Assembly: GCF_037976325.1 (NCBI RefSeq)
Contig: NZ_CP150265.1
Span: forward strand, 2,165,501 to 2,229,500
Length of the DNA: 64,000 bases
From: Paenibacillus sp. FSL K6-3182
GTDB taxonomy: Bacteria > Bacillota > Bacilli > Paenibacillales > Paenibacillaceae
Direction of reading: 5' to 3'
Made by a program: the position numbers and the translations under genes. Shown one piece after another: positions 17,505 through 25,576 of this stretch. Each line of letters starts with the position of its first letter. Position 1 is the stretch's first letter. The notes under the pieces are model-generated. The model saw only the letters and a list, made by a program, of their open reading frames with translations. It searched no databases and was not told the DNA's origin.

Positions 17505-18260
17505 ATGCTTCACCAATTTTCACGAACAGAGCTGGCTATTGGGCCAGAGGGGCTAGCGCTAATAAAGGGGAGCACGGTTGCCGTGCTCGGCATCGGAGGC
17601 GTTGGCGGCATTGCAGCTGAGGCGCTTGCACGCACCGGAGTTGGACGTATTATACTCGTTGACAAGGACGTTGTAGATATTACGAACGTTAATCGTCAGA
17701 TTCATGCGCTCACAACGACAGTGGGGCAAGTAAAATCAGAGCTTATGCGCGATCGGATTAAGCTGATTAATCCTGAATGTGATGTCATTGCCCTGCGTAT
17801 GTTTTATACGGAAGAAACGTTTGAACAGTTTTTCGAGTACCCGCTTGATTATGTTGTTGATGCATCCGATACGATTTCGTATAAGATTCATTTGATCAAG
17901 CAATGTCTCGAGAGAAAAATTCCGATTATTTCTAGTATGGGCGCAGCAAATAAGATGGACCCGACGAAATTTCAGGTTGTCGATATTTCGCAGACGCATA
18001 CCGATCCTTTAGCAAGGGTTATCCGTACTAAGCTTCGTAAGGAAGGCATCAAACGCGGCGTTAAGGTAGTATTCTCAACGGAGCTGCCAATGAAGCCGCG
18101 TGAGGATGTTACGAAAAAAATCGTTCCCGAGAATGCGCCTGACATTCGCAAAGCGAAGCAGCCTCCGGCCAGCAATGCATTCGTTCCGCCGGTAGCGGGT
18201 CTGATCATGGTTAGTGTCGTCGTGAAGGATTTGCTTGCTGCTGGCGGCATTGAGGTGTAA
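17505..18260 (+). CDS. tcdA: tRNA threonylcarbamoyladenosine dehydratase (TcdA/CsdL, YrvM)
   Basis: E1-like ThiF-fold enzyme that uses ATP to cyclise t6A-37 of tRNAs to ct6A. The nucleotide-binding GIGGVGGIAAEALARTGVG, the VDKDVVDITNVNRQ segment and the VVDASDTISYKIHLIKQC region are typical. The C-terminal PASNAFVPPVAGLIM segment is also family-typical. The length of 251 matches B. subtilis YrvM. GGAGG lies ten bases before the ATG. It follows aspS in the same direction and is closed by a terminator; rarA is the next backbone gene. Confidence 0.94.
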   Translation: MLHQFSRTELAIGPEGLALIKGSTVAVLGIGGVGGIAAEALARTGVGRIILVDKDVVDITNVNRQIHALTTTVGQVKSELMRDRIKLINPECDVIALRMFYTEETFEQFFEYPLDYVVDASDTISYKIHLIKQCLERKIPIISSMGAANKMDPTKFQVVDISQTHTDPLARVIRTKLRKEGIKRGVKVVFSTELPMKPREDVTKKIVPENAPDIRKAKQPPASNAFVPPVAGLIMVSVVVKDLLAAGGIEV

Positions 18261-18325
18261 ACGATAACTGTCGGTAAACTGGTGAGAGGCCATAGATCTC
18301 CACTCGACAAATAAGAAGCAAAACA

Positions 18326-18378
18326 ATAGCCGATTTGAAAAAAAGCGTCTTCAGCTTTTTTACGAATCGGCTATTTTA
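18326..18378 (+). terminator. Terminator after tcdA
   Basis: Long inverted repeat (AATAGCCGATT ... AATCGGCTATTTT with inner AAAAAAGC/GCTTTTTT). Confidence 0.85.
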
Positions 18379-18822
18379 TATAGGAATTTATAGATTTATT
18401 TTAATAAAGGGATTTTATTTCTAGGGCATTGCGGCAAGGCAAGTTTGTTAGGAGTGACTTTACAGGCTTCGGTTTTCTATCCTGCACATTTGCAATAACT
18501 TGCCTTGGATTAGCAGTAAAGGACGAGCTATCTTGTATATGCGCAGTAACTTGCTCGTTTTTATGGGTTGTTGACTAAAACATGTGCATCTGTATTGCAA
18601 AAATACATCATGGACTACACGTCTAGCACAAAAAGAGTTGCTAGCCTGCAAAAGTACAAGATAGCTCGAACTGCTCATAGTTTAGCACTGAGCGAGCGTG
18701 AAAGATTGCTAGCATAAAAAGGAATGAACTTGCTTCCAATTTGTCTGAAATGCAAAATAAATCAATTCAACACTTTTCATAACAGCAGAAAGGACAGCGA
18801 AGCTGTTGACGCTTCGGTGATT
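18379..18822. other. Non-coding stretch between tcdA and rarA with nested inverted repeats
   Basis: No supported ORF. Contains AAGGCAAGTT ... AACTTGCCTT (10-bp inverted repeat, around 18434-18505), a hairpin ACGAGC ... GCTCGTTTTT, and CGAGCTATCTTGTA (18524-18537) whose exact reverse complement TACAAGATAGCTCG occurs at 18655-18668. The last pair spans about 145 bp. It could be a decayed miniature element or a structured RNA. In B. subtilis a 6S RNA gene is in this neighbourhood, but I could not show 6S structure here. Confidence 0.5.
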
Positions 18823-18873
18823 AGCATACAAGCACATCATTTCTGGCGAACAAATGTGCTTGTATGCTATGAT
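18823..18873 (+). promoter_or_regulatory. 14-bp inverted repeat, LexA-like site and -10 box before rarA
   Basis: AGCATACAAGCACA (18823-18836) and its perfect reverse complement (18855-18868) frame an 18-base loop and run into TATGAT (18868-18873), a likely -10 box of rarA. CGAACAAATGTGCT (18847-18860) differs by one base from the GAAC-N4-GTTC core of Gram-positive LexA boxes. Function inferred only. Confidence 0.45.
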
Positions 18874-18907
18874 CGGAGTAACAGATGGCAGAAGGTTGGG
18901 GAGCAGA

Positions 18908-19303
18908 ATGGATTTATTTTCATTTCAAGAGGAAGAAGCGCCTCGCGCCAGGCTGCTTGCAGATCGCATGCGGCCGCAGACATTAGACGAATATATCGGG
19001 CAAGAACATATAGTAGGAACGGGTAAGCTGCTGCGGCGGGCTATTGAAGGCGATCAAGTGTCGTCAATTTTGTTGTATGGTCCGCCGGGCTGCGGTAAAA
19101 CGACGCTTGCACATATTATATCTTTGCGGACAGCAGGCGAGTTCGTGAAGCTGAACGCGGTAGATGCGTCGGTAAAGGATGTACGTGAAGTTATCGAGCA
19201 GGCTCGTACCAACAAAGCGATGTACGGCAAGAAGACGACGCTTTTTCTAGATGTTCTGTACACATTATTTCCATACCTAAGAAGAATGAACTTATGCTCA
19301 TAA
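18908..19303 (+). pseudogene. rarA: rarA 5' part, truncated by the mobile element
   Basis: Encodes the first 115 residues of the host RarA/MgsA AAA+ ATPase, a replication-fork and recombination factor. It includes DRMRPQTLDEYIGQEHIVG and the Walker A GPPGCGKTTLA (residues 58-68). It breaks after TLFLD, the first residues of Walker B, and then reads 16 element-derived codons to a stop. Host sequence ends at 19252. Joined to 38895-39857 it gives an uninterrupted 435-codon gene. GGGGAG lies upstream of the ATG. The truncated product lacks Walker B, sensor motifs and the tetramerisation domain, so it should be inactive. Confidence 0.93.
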
Positions 19304-19363
19304 CCCTAGATTTTAGAAGGGATTTCATAGAGTGTACTGCCAGAAGGGAACGGTACATGCTAT
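19254..19363. repeat. Left-end subterminal repeats of the element
   Basis: CTGTACAC four bases inside the end (19256-19263), GAGTGTACTG at 19330-19339 and GGTACATG near 19352. The 10-mer GAGTGTACTG recurs at the right end (38854). These are candidate recombinase-binding sites. Confidence 0.55.
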
Positions 19364-19973
19364 AAAACGATATGATGGAGAGAGTTGATGTTGTAGAGGT
19401 GGAGGGCGTAGCCCAACCGAAGGGGCGGGTGGCTATATTTTTATCTTTAAAAGCTTCTCCTCTGTGGATAAATAGAATACAAAAAGTACCAATAGTACAG
19501 CCTAGTGGATAACTCCATTGGGCTTTTTTTGTATGCAATTGTCAGACTTAAAAATAACAAATGAATGTGAAAAAGCATACTGGAAACATTTACTACAGTC
19601 GTAATTTTATCGTAAAACGTGATGAATTAATTCCACATTATTTTGATGGTAAAACGAATCATCAATCCCAAATAGAGTGAGTAAGAACAAGTGGTTAAAC
19701 GTCCATTTTAATATTTTAATAAAAATCATTATCAATTATTTAATAATTTTATGAAGGAATTTCATACGAATTTCCACAAAAGTAGCCCTCTTTACAAGGC
19801 TAGAAGCCTTGTATTATAGTGCATTGCAAGACCAACCGAATAATTGTCCAACCAAATAATCTCTCCACCATCTGGCATCAAATTACAAATTCTGCGTTTT
19901 TCGAGTCGAAATTGTTATAATACTAAAACGATTGAACAATCACTCACATAAACCACAACATAGGGGGGAACTG
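19364..19973. other. AT-rich left-end region before the recombinase operon
   Basis: No supported ORF over about 600 bp. Holds a perfect hairpin TACAAGGCT-AGA-AGCCTTGTA at 19793-19813 and the promoter motif described separately. An alternative tnpA start at 19932 has no ribosome site. Confidence 0.6.
19888..19922 (+). promoter_or_regulatory. tnpA promoter/operator motif shared with the 202-aa gene
   Basis: TTCTGCG, then TCGAAATTGTTATAATA with TATAAT at 19916-19921. A closely related block with TATAGT precedes the gene at 27784 (27 of 34 aligned bases identical by eye). The core also contains the palindrome TTCGAGTCGAA. Confidence 0.6.
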
Positions 19974-21167
19974 ATGACGTTAAAATTGGAAAAAGCAATC
20001 ATACCAAATAACCAGACAGAAGAAGTTCAAATTCGATACATCATAACAAAAGATAGAATACCCTTGAATGAAATTAATGCTTGGTTAGATGAAATGAGTA
20101 CCAATAGTCCATTAACTGGACAACGATATGGATATGTACTAGTTGATTATTTGAACTACCTGAACATTCTCCATCTAAACTATGGGCAAGTCACTAAAAC
20201 ATCAACAATTAAGGGATATGTAAAATTCTTATTGGGCTACAGTGGTGAGGTTGTTAATACAGAAGGGAAGAAAAATCTACGAACGATTCGTTATCATATT
20301 TCAGTCATTAAACAATTCTATTCTTGGTTACAAGACAATGGACAAATTGAAAATAATCCTGTGGGATATGGTAGGGGGAAGAATAACAGGGGAAAGGCTT
20401 ATGTAAAGACCAAATTTCTTTATGGTCAGATTTATAATTTTGACAACTCAAAGAATAGCCCATTCTATGCAAAACTTAGATTTAGTCCAGAACAAAATCA
20501 TATTAAGTGGTATAACATTGAACAGATTCAAAACTTTATCGATAATCTACCTAGCCATAAAGACCGCTTAATATTTCGTATTAGTGTTGAATGCGGTCTT
20601 CGTATTTCTGAAATTCTTGGGATGCACTTAAATGATATTAACCGATTCGAAAACATATTACATGTAAGGCGTAAGGCTAACCATGATAATGAGGCGTATG
20701 CAAAAACAAACAATCGTGATATTGAAATACTAAACGATTTACCCATCTATGCAGATGAGTTAATGAATGATATTGAAAATTATATAAATGGAGAACGTGA
20801 ACAAGCAGACGCTCATCATAGTTCATACCTCTTTCTTAACAATAAAGGCAAGTATAGAGGGATGCCTAGTCGGAGAAGAAATTATTTAAAAATCCTTAAA
20901 AGGACAGCGGAGAAAATAGGGATAGATGCTTCCCAGATTAGAACGCATAGTGGGAGAAGCACACGTATTGAGATGTTCACAGAATATGGATTGTCCTTAT
21001 CCACGGTTTCTGATTATGTTGGAGCCAGCACGAATACCATCCATAAATACTATACAAATAAATCAAATATAAAGAAGAGAAAAGAAACATTGGCTAAACT
21101 AGCACCTAGAAGAATTAAGACAAAGGGAGAGGGGCAACAAGATGATAACAGTAAAGAACAGCACTAG
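19974..21167 (+). CDS. tnpA: Tyrosine recombinase 1 (TnpA-like)
   Basis: First of three tyrosine recombinases. A core-binding domain (about residues 40-130) with QRYGYVLVDYLNYLNIL and IRYHISVIKQFYSWL precedes the catalytic domain. The catalytic Arg is in RISVECGLRISEILG; the HxxR box is THSGR; the nucleophile is in the HKYYT segment. The usual second His (LGH) reads VGA here, so one catalytic position is replaced. The ATG at 19974 is chosen because GGGGGG lies seven bases upstream. The end overlaps the next gene by 26 bases. TnpA of Tn554 is 361 residues; this one is 398. Confidence 0.88.
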   Translation: MTLKLEKAIIPNNQTEEVQIRYIITKDRIPLNEINAWLDEMSTNSPLTGQRYGYVLVDYLNYLNILHLNYGQVTKTSTIKGYVKFLLGYSGEVVNTEGKKNLRTIRYHISVIKQFYSWLQDNGQIENNPVGYGRGKNNRGKAYVKTKFLYGQIYNFDNSKNSPFYAKLRFSPEQNHIKWYNIEQIQNFIDNLPSHKDRLIFRISVECGLRISEILGMHLNDINRFENILHVRRKANHDNEAYAKTNNRDIEILNDLPIYADELMNDIENYINGEREQADAHHSSYLFLNNKGKYRGMPSRRRNYLKILKRTAEKIGIDASQIRTHSGRSTRIEMFTEYGLSLSTVSDYVGASTNTIHKYYTNKSNIKKRKETLAKLAPRRIKTKGEGQQDDNSKEQH

Positions 21168-23355
21168 AGAATTTCATGGTGGAGCGAATTGCTTTGTTAT
21201 AAACGATAAAATCATTACATTATCCTTCAAAGCATCGGAATACTTAATCGTCCAAAGAATAGCGAATGAAATATGGGATGCTTTAAAGAACCTAGATATA
21301 GAAGCTTTCCGTAAAATTCAAAGAAAATATAAAGATGCGCATGTGTTGAAGATTTCAACAGCGTTTGAAATTGAATATGAAAATATGATTAGACTTATTT
21401 GTAATCAATTTCTTGAAAATAAAACGCCTATCACTGCATCAGATGTATTCAAGCAATTGGGATTTCCATCTCCAAAGCAAAACAGACCAGAATATATGTT
21501 TGTATACGAGAAAGTTGACATGATTCTCCAAGAATATTTTCAAAAACTATTAGAATCCGTTAAAAGTAACAATATAGAACTTGTTTGGAGTTATGCAACA
21601 GCAATTCGAAAGAGAATATTGGGTACTGATGTTGTTCTATCCTGTATTTCACTTGGAAAAGCATTTGAAGATTATCTTGAAAAATGTGTGGAAGAGCTTG
21701 AAAAGATTAATCCTAGTTTAGGTTGGTTGCAGCTCTTTAATTATTCGTTATACGGAAGTTTAAGAGCTAGGTCACTTCCCACTGTTAGCATTGTGAAGCA
21801 TTTTAAGAATAATGAATACAATCCTTTTAAAAAGGCTCGTCATGAAAACTACTTGAAACAAATGGAACATATCAAAAATAAAAAATACCGTTTTGATGAT
21901 GAACTTTGGACAGTGTATACCATCCAAATAGAATATCTTCATAAACATACGTTTGAATTTAATGACCTTCAAGGTGAGGTTAAGAAACATATAAAACAAT
22001 ATATCAATTATTTATTAGGAGCGAAAGAAAATCCAAAAAAGGTTTCAGAGCGATTGCGTTATATTAAGCTTTGTCTTGAAGTATTGAAGCCATATCAAAT
22101 TATATCTTTATGGGATTTGAATACTGCTCATGTTCATTATTTAATAAATAAACTCCAAGAAATAAAGACAAAACAAGCAAGTGAGAAAAAATATGGGCTA
22201 AGGACGATTAACGGATGCTTCAGTATAATGAAGGTTTTTTATGAGTGGTTGATTGAAAAATATGAAAAGGATAAAGAGAATCCATTCACCAAGTTCTCTT
22301 TTCATAACGTTAAGTCATTTTCAAAGAAAATATCATATATTCCTGAAGAGGTCATTCATCAGCTTGAAACTCATTTAGATGAACTACCTGATAGAGTAAA
22401 AAGTGCTTGGGTTATTATGATGCATTCTGGAATGAGAATAAGCGAAGCCGTAACATTAGAGGAAGACTGGCTTTATTATGATGATGAACAAAAAACTTGG
22501 ATGCTGAAATATGTTCCTTGGAAGACTGTAAAGTATAGAAAGGATAAATTCCACGTTATTCCAGCCCATGAGGAGTTAATGAAATATTTTAGATTACAAT
22601 CAGAGAATACAAGGGAATTGCGAGAAAGGTTAAATACGAAACTTATTTTTTGTTCAGAGCAGTTTAATCGAGGAACGATTACGTCAAAAACTCGAATCAA
22701 TGTTTTGATAAACAATCTGATTGAGAAATATCAAATTCGAGATAACTTCGGGAAGTTATTCCATTATTCTCATCATCAATGTAGAAAGACGGTTACAACA
22801 TCATTATTTTCAGAAGGTGCAACTCTTGAAGAGGTCGCTAATTTCGTTGGTCATATAAATCTAAAAACAACAGAGGAGACGTACAAAGATATTCAAATTG
22901 ATAAATTGGCTCAATTAGAATCAGATTTTTTTAAAAAGTATTTTGATGATTTTGTTGAGTCAGAAGAGCTTAACCCATATTCAGAGTTGGAACGCAAAGC
23001 TTTACTTCAAGAAATAATGTTAGGAAGCAGAGAGACACCTGAAGGACATGGCGTTTGTTTTAAACATATTGCATTTGGACCATGCGTTAAACAAAAATGT
23101 GCAGGATGCAATTTTCTTATTACGGGTCCACAGCATCTTCCCAAATGGTATCAATTATATAAAGAACAACAAGCTGTTATTCATGAATTGGAGGTTCAGT
23201 ATCAAGAGAACAATATTCTTGATTATCAGGAATATAAAAGCTATCAAAAGCTAAAACATGATTTAGTCACCTACAAGACCAAAATATTAGAATCTGAAAA
23301 GACAGCTAAGAAAGTAGGGGTTTCTATTGAAAGACCAACTGATTTGGTTATCTAA
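21142..23355 (+). CDS. tnpB: Tyrosine recombinase 2 (TnpB-like, large)
   Basis: A 737-residue tyrosine recombinase with a long N-terminal region (1-250) and a catalytic domain at about 400-600: Arg in MMHSGMRISEAVTLEE, HQCRK as HxxR, FVGH as the second His, and Tyr in EETYKDI. The C-terminal tail has a Cys cluster (GVCFKHIAFGPC and KQKCAGCNFLI) likely to bind zinc, then a coiled coil. The complete catalytic set suggests it is active. TnpB of Tn554 (about 630 residues) has the same position and general layout. AGAGGGG precedes the ATG. Confidence 0.88.
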   Translation: MITVKNSTREFHGGANCFVINDKIITLSFKASEYLIVQRIANEIWDALKNLDIEAFRKIQRKYKDAHVLKISTAFEIEYENMIRLICNQFLENKTPITASDVFKQLGFPSPKQNRPEYMFVYEKVDMILQEYFQKLLESVKSNNIELVWSYATAIRKRILGTDVVLSCISLGKAFEDYLEKCVEELEKINPSLGWLQLFNYSLYGSLRARSLPTVSIVKHFKNNEYNPFKKARHENYLKQMEHIKNKKYRFDDELWTVYTIQIEYLHKHTFEFNDLQGEVKKHIKQYINYLLGAKENPKKVSERLRYIKLCLEVLKPYQIISLWDLNTAHVHYLINKLQEIKTKQASEKKYGLRTINGCFSIMKVFYEWLIEKYEKDKENPFTKFSFHNVKSFSKKISYIPEEVIHQLETHLDELPDRVKSAWVIMMHSGMRISEAVTLEEDWLYYDDEQKTWMLKYVPWKTVKYRKDKFHVIPAHEELMKYFRLQSENTRELRERLNTKLIFCSEQFNRGTITSKTRINVLINNLIEKYQIRDNFGKLFHYSHHQCRKTVTTSLFSEGATLEEVANFVGHINLKTTEETYKDIQIDKLAQLESDFFKKYFDDFVESEELNPYSELERKALLQEIMLGSRETPEGHGVCFKHIAFGPCVKQKCAGCNFLITGPQHLPKWYQLYKEQQAVIHELEVQYQENNILDYQEYKSYQKLKHDLVTYKTKILESEKTAKKVGVSIERPTDLVI

Positions 23356-24985
23356 TATCAATTATGATGAAAATGAAGATATCATAAAGCAACTTCGCAT
23401 AAAGACGCAACAATATGGTGATTTTTCTTTTGATGATGATAAGTGGTATTGCAATTACAAACATAAGGATAATCGAAATCGTGCTTTTCATACCATTTAT
23501 TTTGATAAGGTAAGTTCCAAATACAAATTTTTATTAAAGTGCTATTCGTTATTAAAAAGAGGAGCAATTGCGGTTATTAATACAGATGTCCAACGAATCA
23601 ACTATTTTCTGAATTTTTTTGACGAACGCTATCCAAATCATTTACTGAGAGATATAGATAAGAAAATGATTTCGAAATATGAGCTACATTTAAGAGAAAA
23701 TTTTGATACAACTGAAATTAAAAATAACTATTACAGAGTAATTAAAAATTTCTTTGAAATTCTAATCGATTTTCATTTTTCTGAAATGCCAACAGTGAGT
23801 CCAACTAAAAGCAGGAATCCTTTTCGTTACAAAATTGAAAAAAATGATGAGCAGTACATTCCCATTGAGGTCATTCGTCAATGGGATAAGATTATGAAAG
23901 ATGAAACGTTAGATATTCCCCTAGAATTAAGAGCGGCATATTGGGTTTTTAGAAGTTTTCCCAACCGTTCACAAGAGGTATTTGGTTGTAAGTTAGATGC
24001 TTTAAAAACGAGTTATAGTTATTACGTATTGTTCGTACCTACTTGGAAACAAAATGGTGGCTATGATATAGCCGAGATGAAGTCATTACCATTAATCAAC
24101 GTTGGGCATGGGGCTTATGTGATTGATTTGCTACAGAGGCTTGTACATTTAAATAAAAGTCAGTTTCAACATTATGAAACGCTTAGTGATGATAAACGTG
24201 ATAATTTATTTCTTTACCGTAGATTCAGTTTTAAAGAAATTGATGGGAAATTGGTTACTTATACAGCTCCTCAACATCGTAGATTTTTATCCATTATGAC
24301 AGGTCATAAGTTTAATATGTCTATGAAGCAACTAGCTCATATTTTAAAAGTAAAAGATAAAAAGGGAAACATATATGCACCTACAAGTCATCAATTTCGT
24401 CATAATGCCATTACTGATAGGCTATATATAGGCGGTTATTCAGAAGAACAAGTATCTCAATTATCTAACCATAAGAATACAAACATGCTCAGTAAATATC
24501 GTCATCCTTTACGTGATGCAATGAAGAAAATGCTACAAGACAAAAATATACTTTCAGAAAGTGCAGCTGTTGAAGTGAAGGGGAAGTATTGGAATCTTGA
24601 TGAGAAGACAGTTGCGTTATTAAGAAAAACAAAACCTGATGCTTATTTAACTTGGGAGGCTGGTGGAGCAAAAGGAGTGGGTATTTGCAGTCAAATTGAC
24701 AAATGTAATCCTCAAGGAACTGCAATACATTTTGAGTGCTATGCTTGCGATTGGTTTGTTCCGAAATCTGAATATCTGGAGTATTACAAAAAGGAATTGG
24801 AATATTGGGATAAAAAGATGCAGGAGTATGAAAAACATCCCAAATGGGCTGCATCATTCGAAAACGCCATTCGTAATTCAATTCTTATCGAACGAATCAT
24901 CCGAATTTGTGAGAATGGCATTGAACGTCATAAAGAAGAACTAATAACTAAAATACTCAACGGAGAATTGACAGGAGATATATAG
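23327..24985 (+). CDS. Tyrosine recombinase 3 (TnpB-related)
   Basis: Third recombinase, 552 residues, overlapping tnpB by 29 bases. The TTG start is supported by AGGGG seven bases upstream. Core-binding part about residues 80-160; catalytic Arg in RSFPNRSQEVFG, HxxR as HQFR, second His in LSNHKN and Tyr in LSKYRHP. The C-terminal part has Cys residues (GICSQIDKCNPQG, FECYACDWF) and a helical end, echoing tnpB. Tn554 has two recombinases; a third places this element closer to recombinase-trio systems with an added TnpC. The catalytic residues look complete. Confidence 0.85.
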   Translation: MKDQLIWLSNINYDENEDIIKQLRIKTQQYGDFSFDDDKWYCNYKHKDNRNRAFHTIYFDKVSSKYKFLLKCYSLLKRGAIAVINTDVQRINYFLNFFDERYPNHLLRDIDKKMISKYELHLRENFDTTEIKNNYYRVIKNFFEILIDFHFSEMPTVSPTKSRNPFRYKIEKNDEQYIPIEVIRQWDKIMKDETLDIPLELRAAYWVFRSFPNRSQEVFGCKLDALKTSYSYYVLFVPTWKQNGGYDIAEMKSLPLINVGHGAYVIDLLQRLVHLNKSQFQHYETLSDDKRDNLFLYRRFSFKEIDGKLVTYTAPQHRRFLSIMTGHKFNMSMKQLAHILKVKDKKGNIYAPTSHQFRHNAITDRLYIGGYSEEQVSQLSNHKNTNMLSKYRHPLRDAMKKMLQDKNILSESAAVEVKGKYWNLDEKTVALLRKTKPDAYLTWEAGGAKGVGICSQIDKCNPQGTAIHFECYACDWFVPKSEYLEYYKKELEYWDKKMQEYEKHPKWAASFENAIRNSILIERIIRICENGIERHKEELITKILNGELTGDI

Positions 24986-25459
24986 GTGAATGAAAAATTA
25001 ACAGAAATTCAAAAACAGCAAAGAGAAGAAACTGTTAAGAAAGTACAAGATGTCATTGAGTTTATTAAATTGAATGAAGGTGACTATGCTGTTCTCACAC
25101 TTCAAAAACTCATCCATTACAGCGGTGGTCAATTATATAAAAGCATTTTGTATAAAGAACATGTCTTGAAAATATGGAATCCAAAAAAATGGGAATATAA
25201 ATATGGAAAGAGGCGTGTCTTTAAAGATTATGAGTATGATAAAAATGTGAAGCTCATTCGTAAGGAAGTAGAAGGATTAGAGCAAAAATTAAATGATGCT
25301 GAATCGAAGAATTCAAAGTTAAGAACTGAGAACGAAAAGCTAAATGATAAATACAAAGGAATTAAAGTCATGTGGGAAGAAGAACGTGAACTCAATGCTC
25401 GATTACGTGGTGAAATTCTACAATTACAGTCTCGTCTTTCAGCTAGAGAAAACGAATAA
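24986..25459 (+). CDS. tnpC: TnpC-like coiled-coil accessory protein
   Basis: A 157-residue protein starting immediately after the third recombinase with GTG and AGGAG eight bases upstream. The first half is a small domain (VQDVIEFIKLNEGDYAVLTLQKLIHYSGGQLYKSILY), the second half a long charged coiled coil (VEGLEQKLNDAESKNSKLRTEN...). This matches the size and style of TnpC of Tn554-family elements (about 125 residues), which stimulates transposition and influences orientation. Assigned by position and architecture rather than strong motif evidence. The operon ends at a terminator five bases later. Confidence 0.75.
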   Translation: MNEKLTEIQKQQREETVKKVQDVIEFIKLNEGDYAVLTLQKLIHYSGGQLYKSILYKEHVLKIWNPKKWEYKYGKRRVFKDYEYDKNVKLIRKEVEGLEQKLNDAESKNSKLRTENEKLNDKYKGIKVMWEEERELNARLRGEILQLQSRLSARENE

Positions 25460-25463
25460 TCGA

Positions 25464-25500
25464 AATCCTCATCCAGCCTAGTTGGGTGGGGATTTTTTAA
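25464..25500 (+). terminator. Terminator of the recombinase operon
   Basis: AATCCTCATCCA ... TGGGTGGGGATT stem with TTTTTTAATTTTT. It insulates the element rarA from the recombinase operon. Confidence 0.85.
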
Positions 25501-25503
25501 TTT

Positions 25504-25532
25504 TTCTTTCTATAAGCATAATGGGCTATAAT
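25504..25532 (+). promoter_or_regulatory. Probable promoter of the element rarA
   Basis: TATAAT at 25527-25532 with a weak -35 (TTCTTT) 17 bases upstream, lying between the recombinase terminator and rarA. It implies independent expression of the replacement gene. Confidence 0.5.
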
Positions 25533-25576
25533 TATAGGTAGTAGAATCATTATGTTAGGAGAATCAAAATTATAAT

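Noticed and set aside
19240..19260. Target-site duplication at the junctions
   Set aside because: Only one G could be shared by the two junctions; the rejoined gene needs no duplicated bases.
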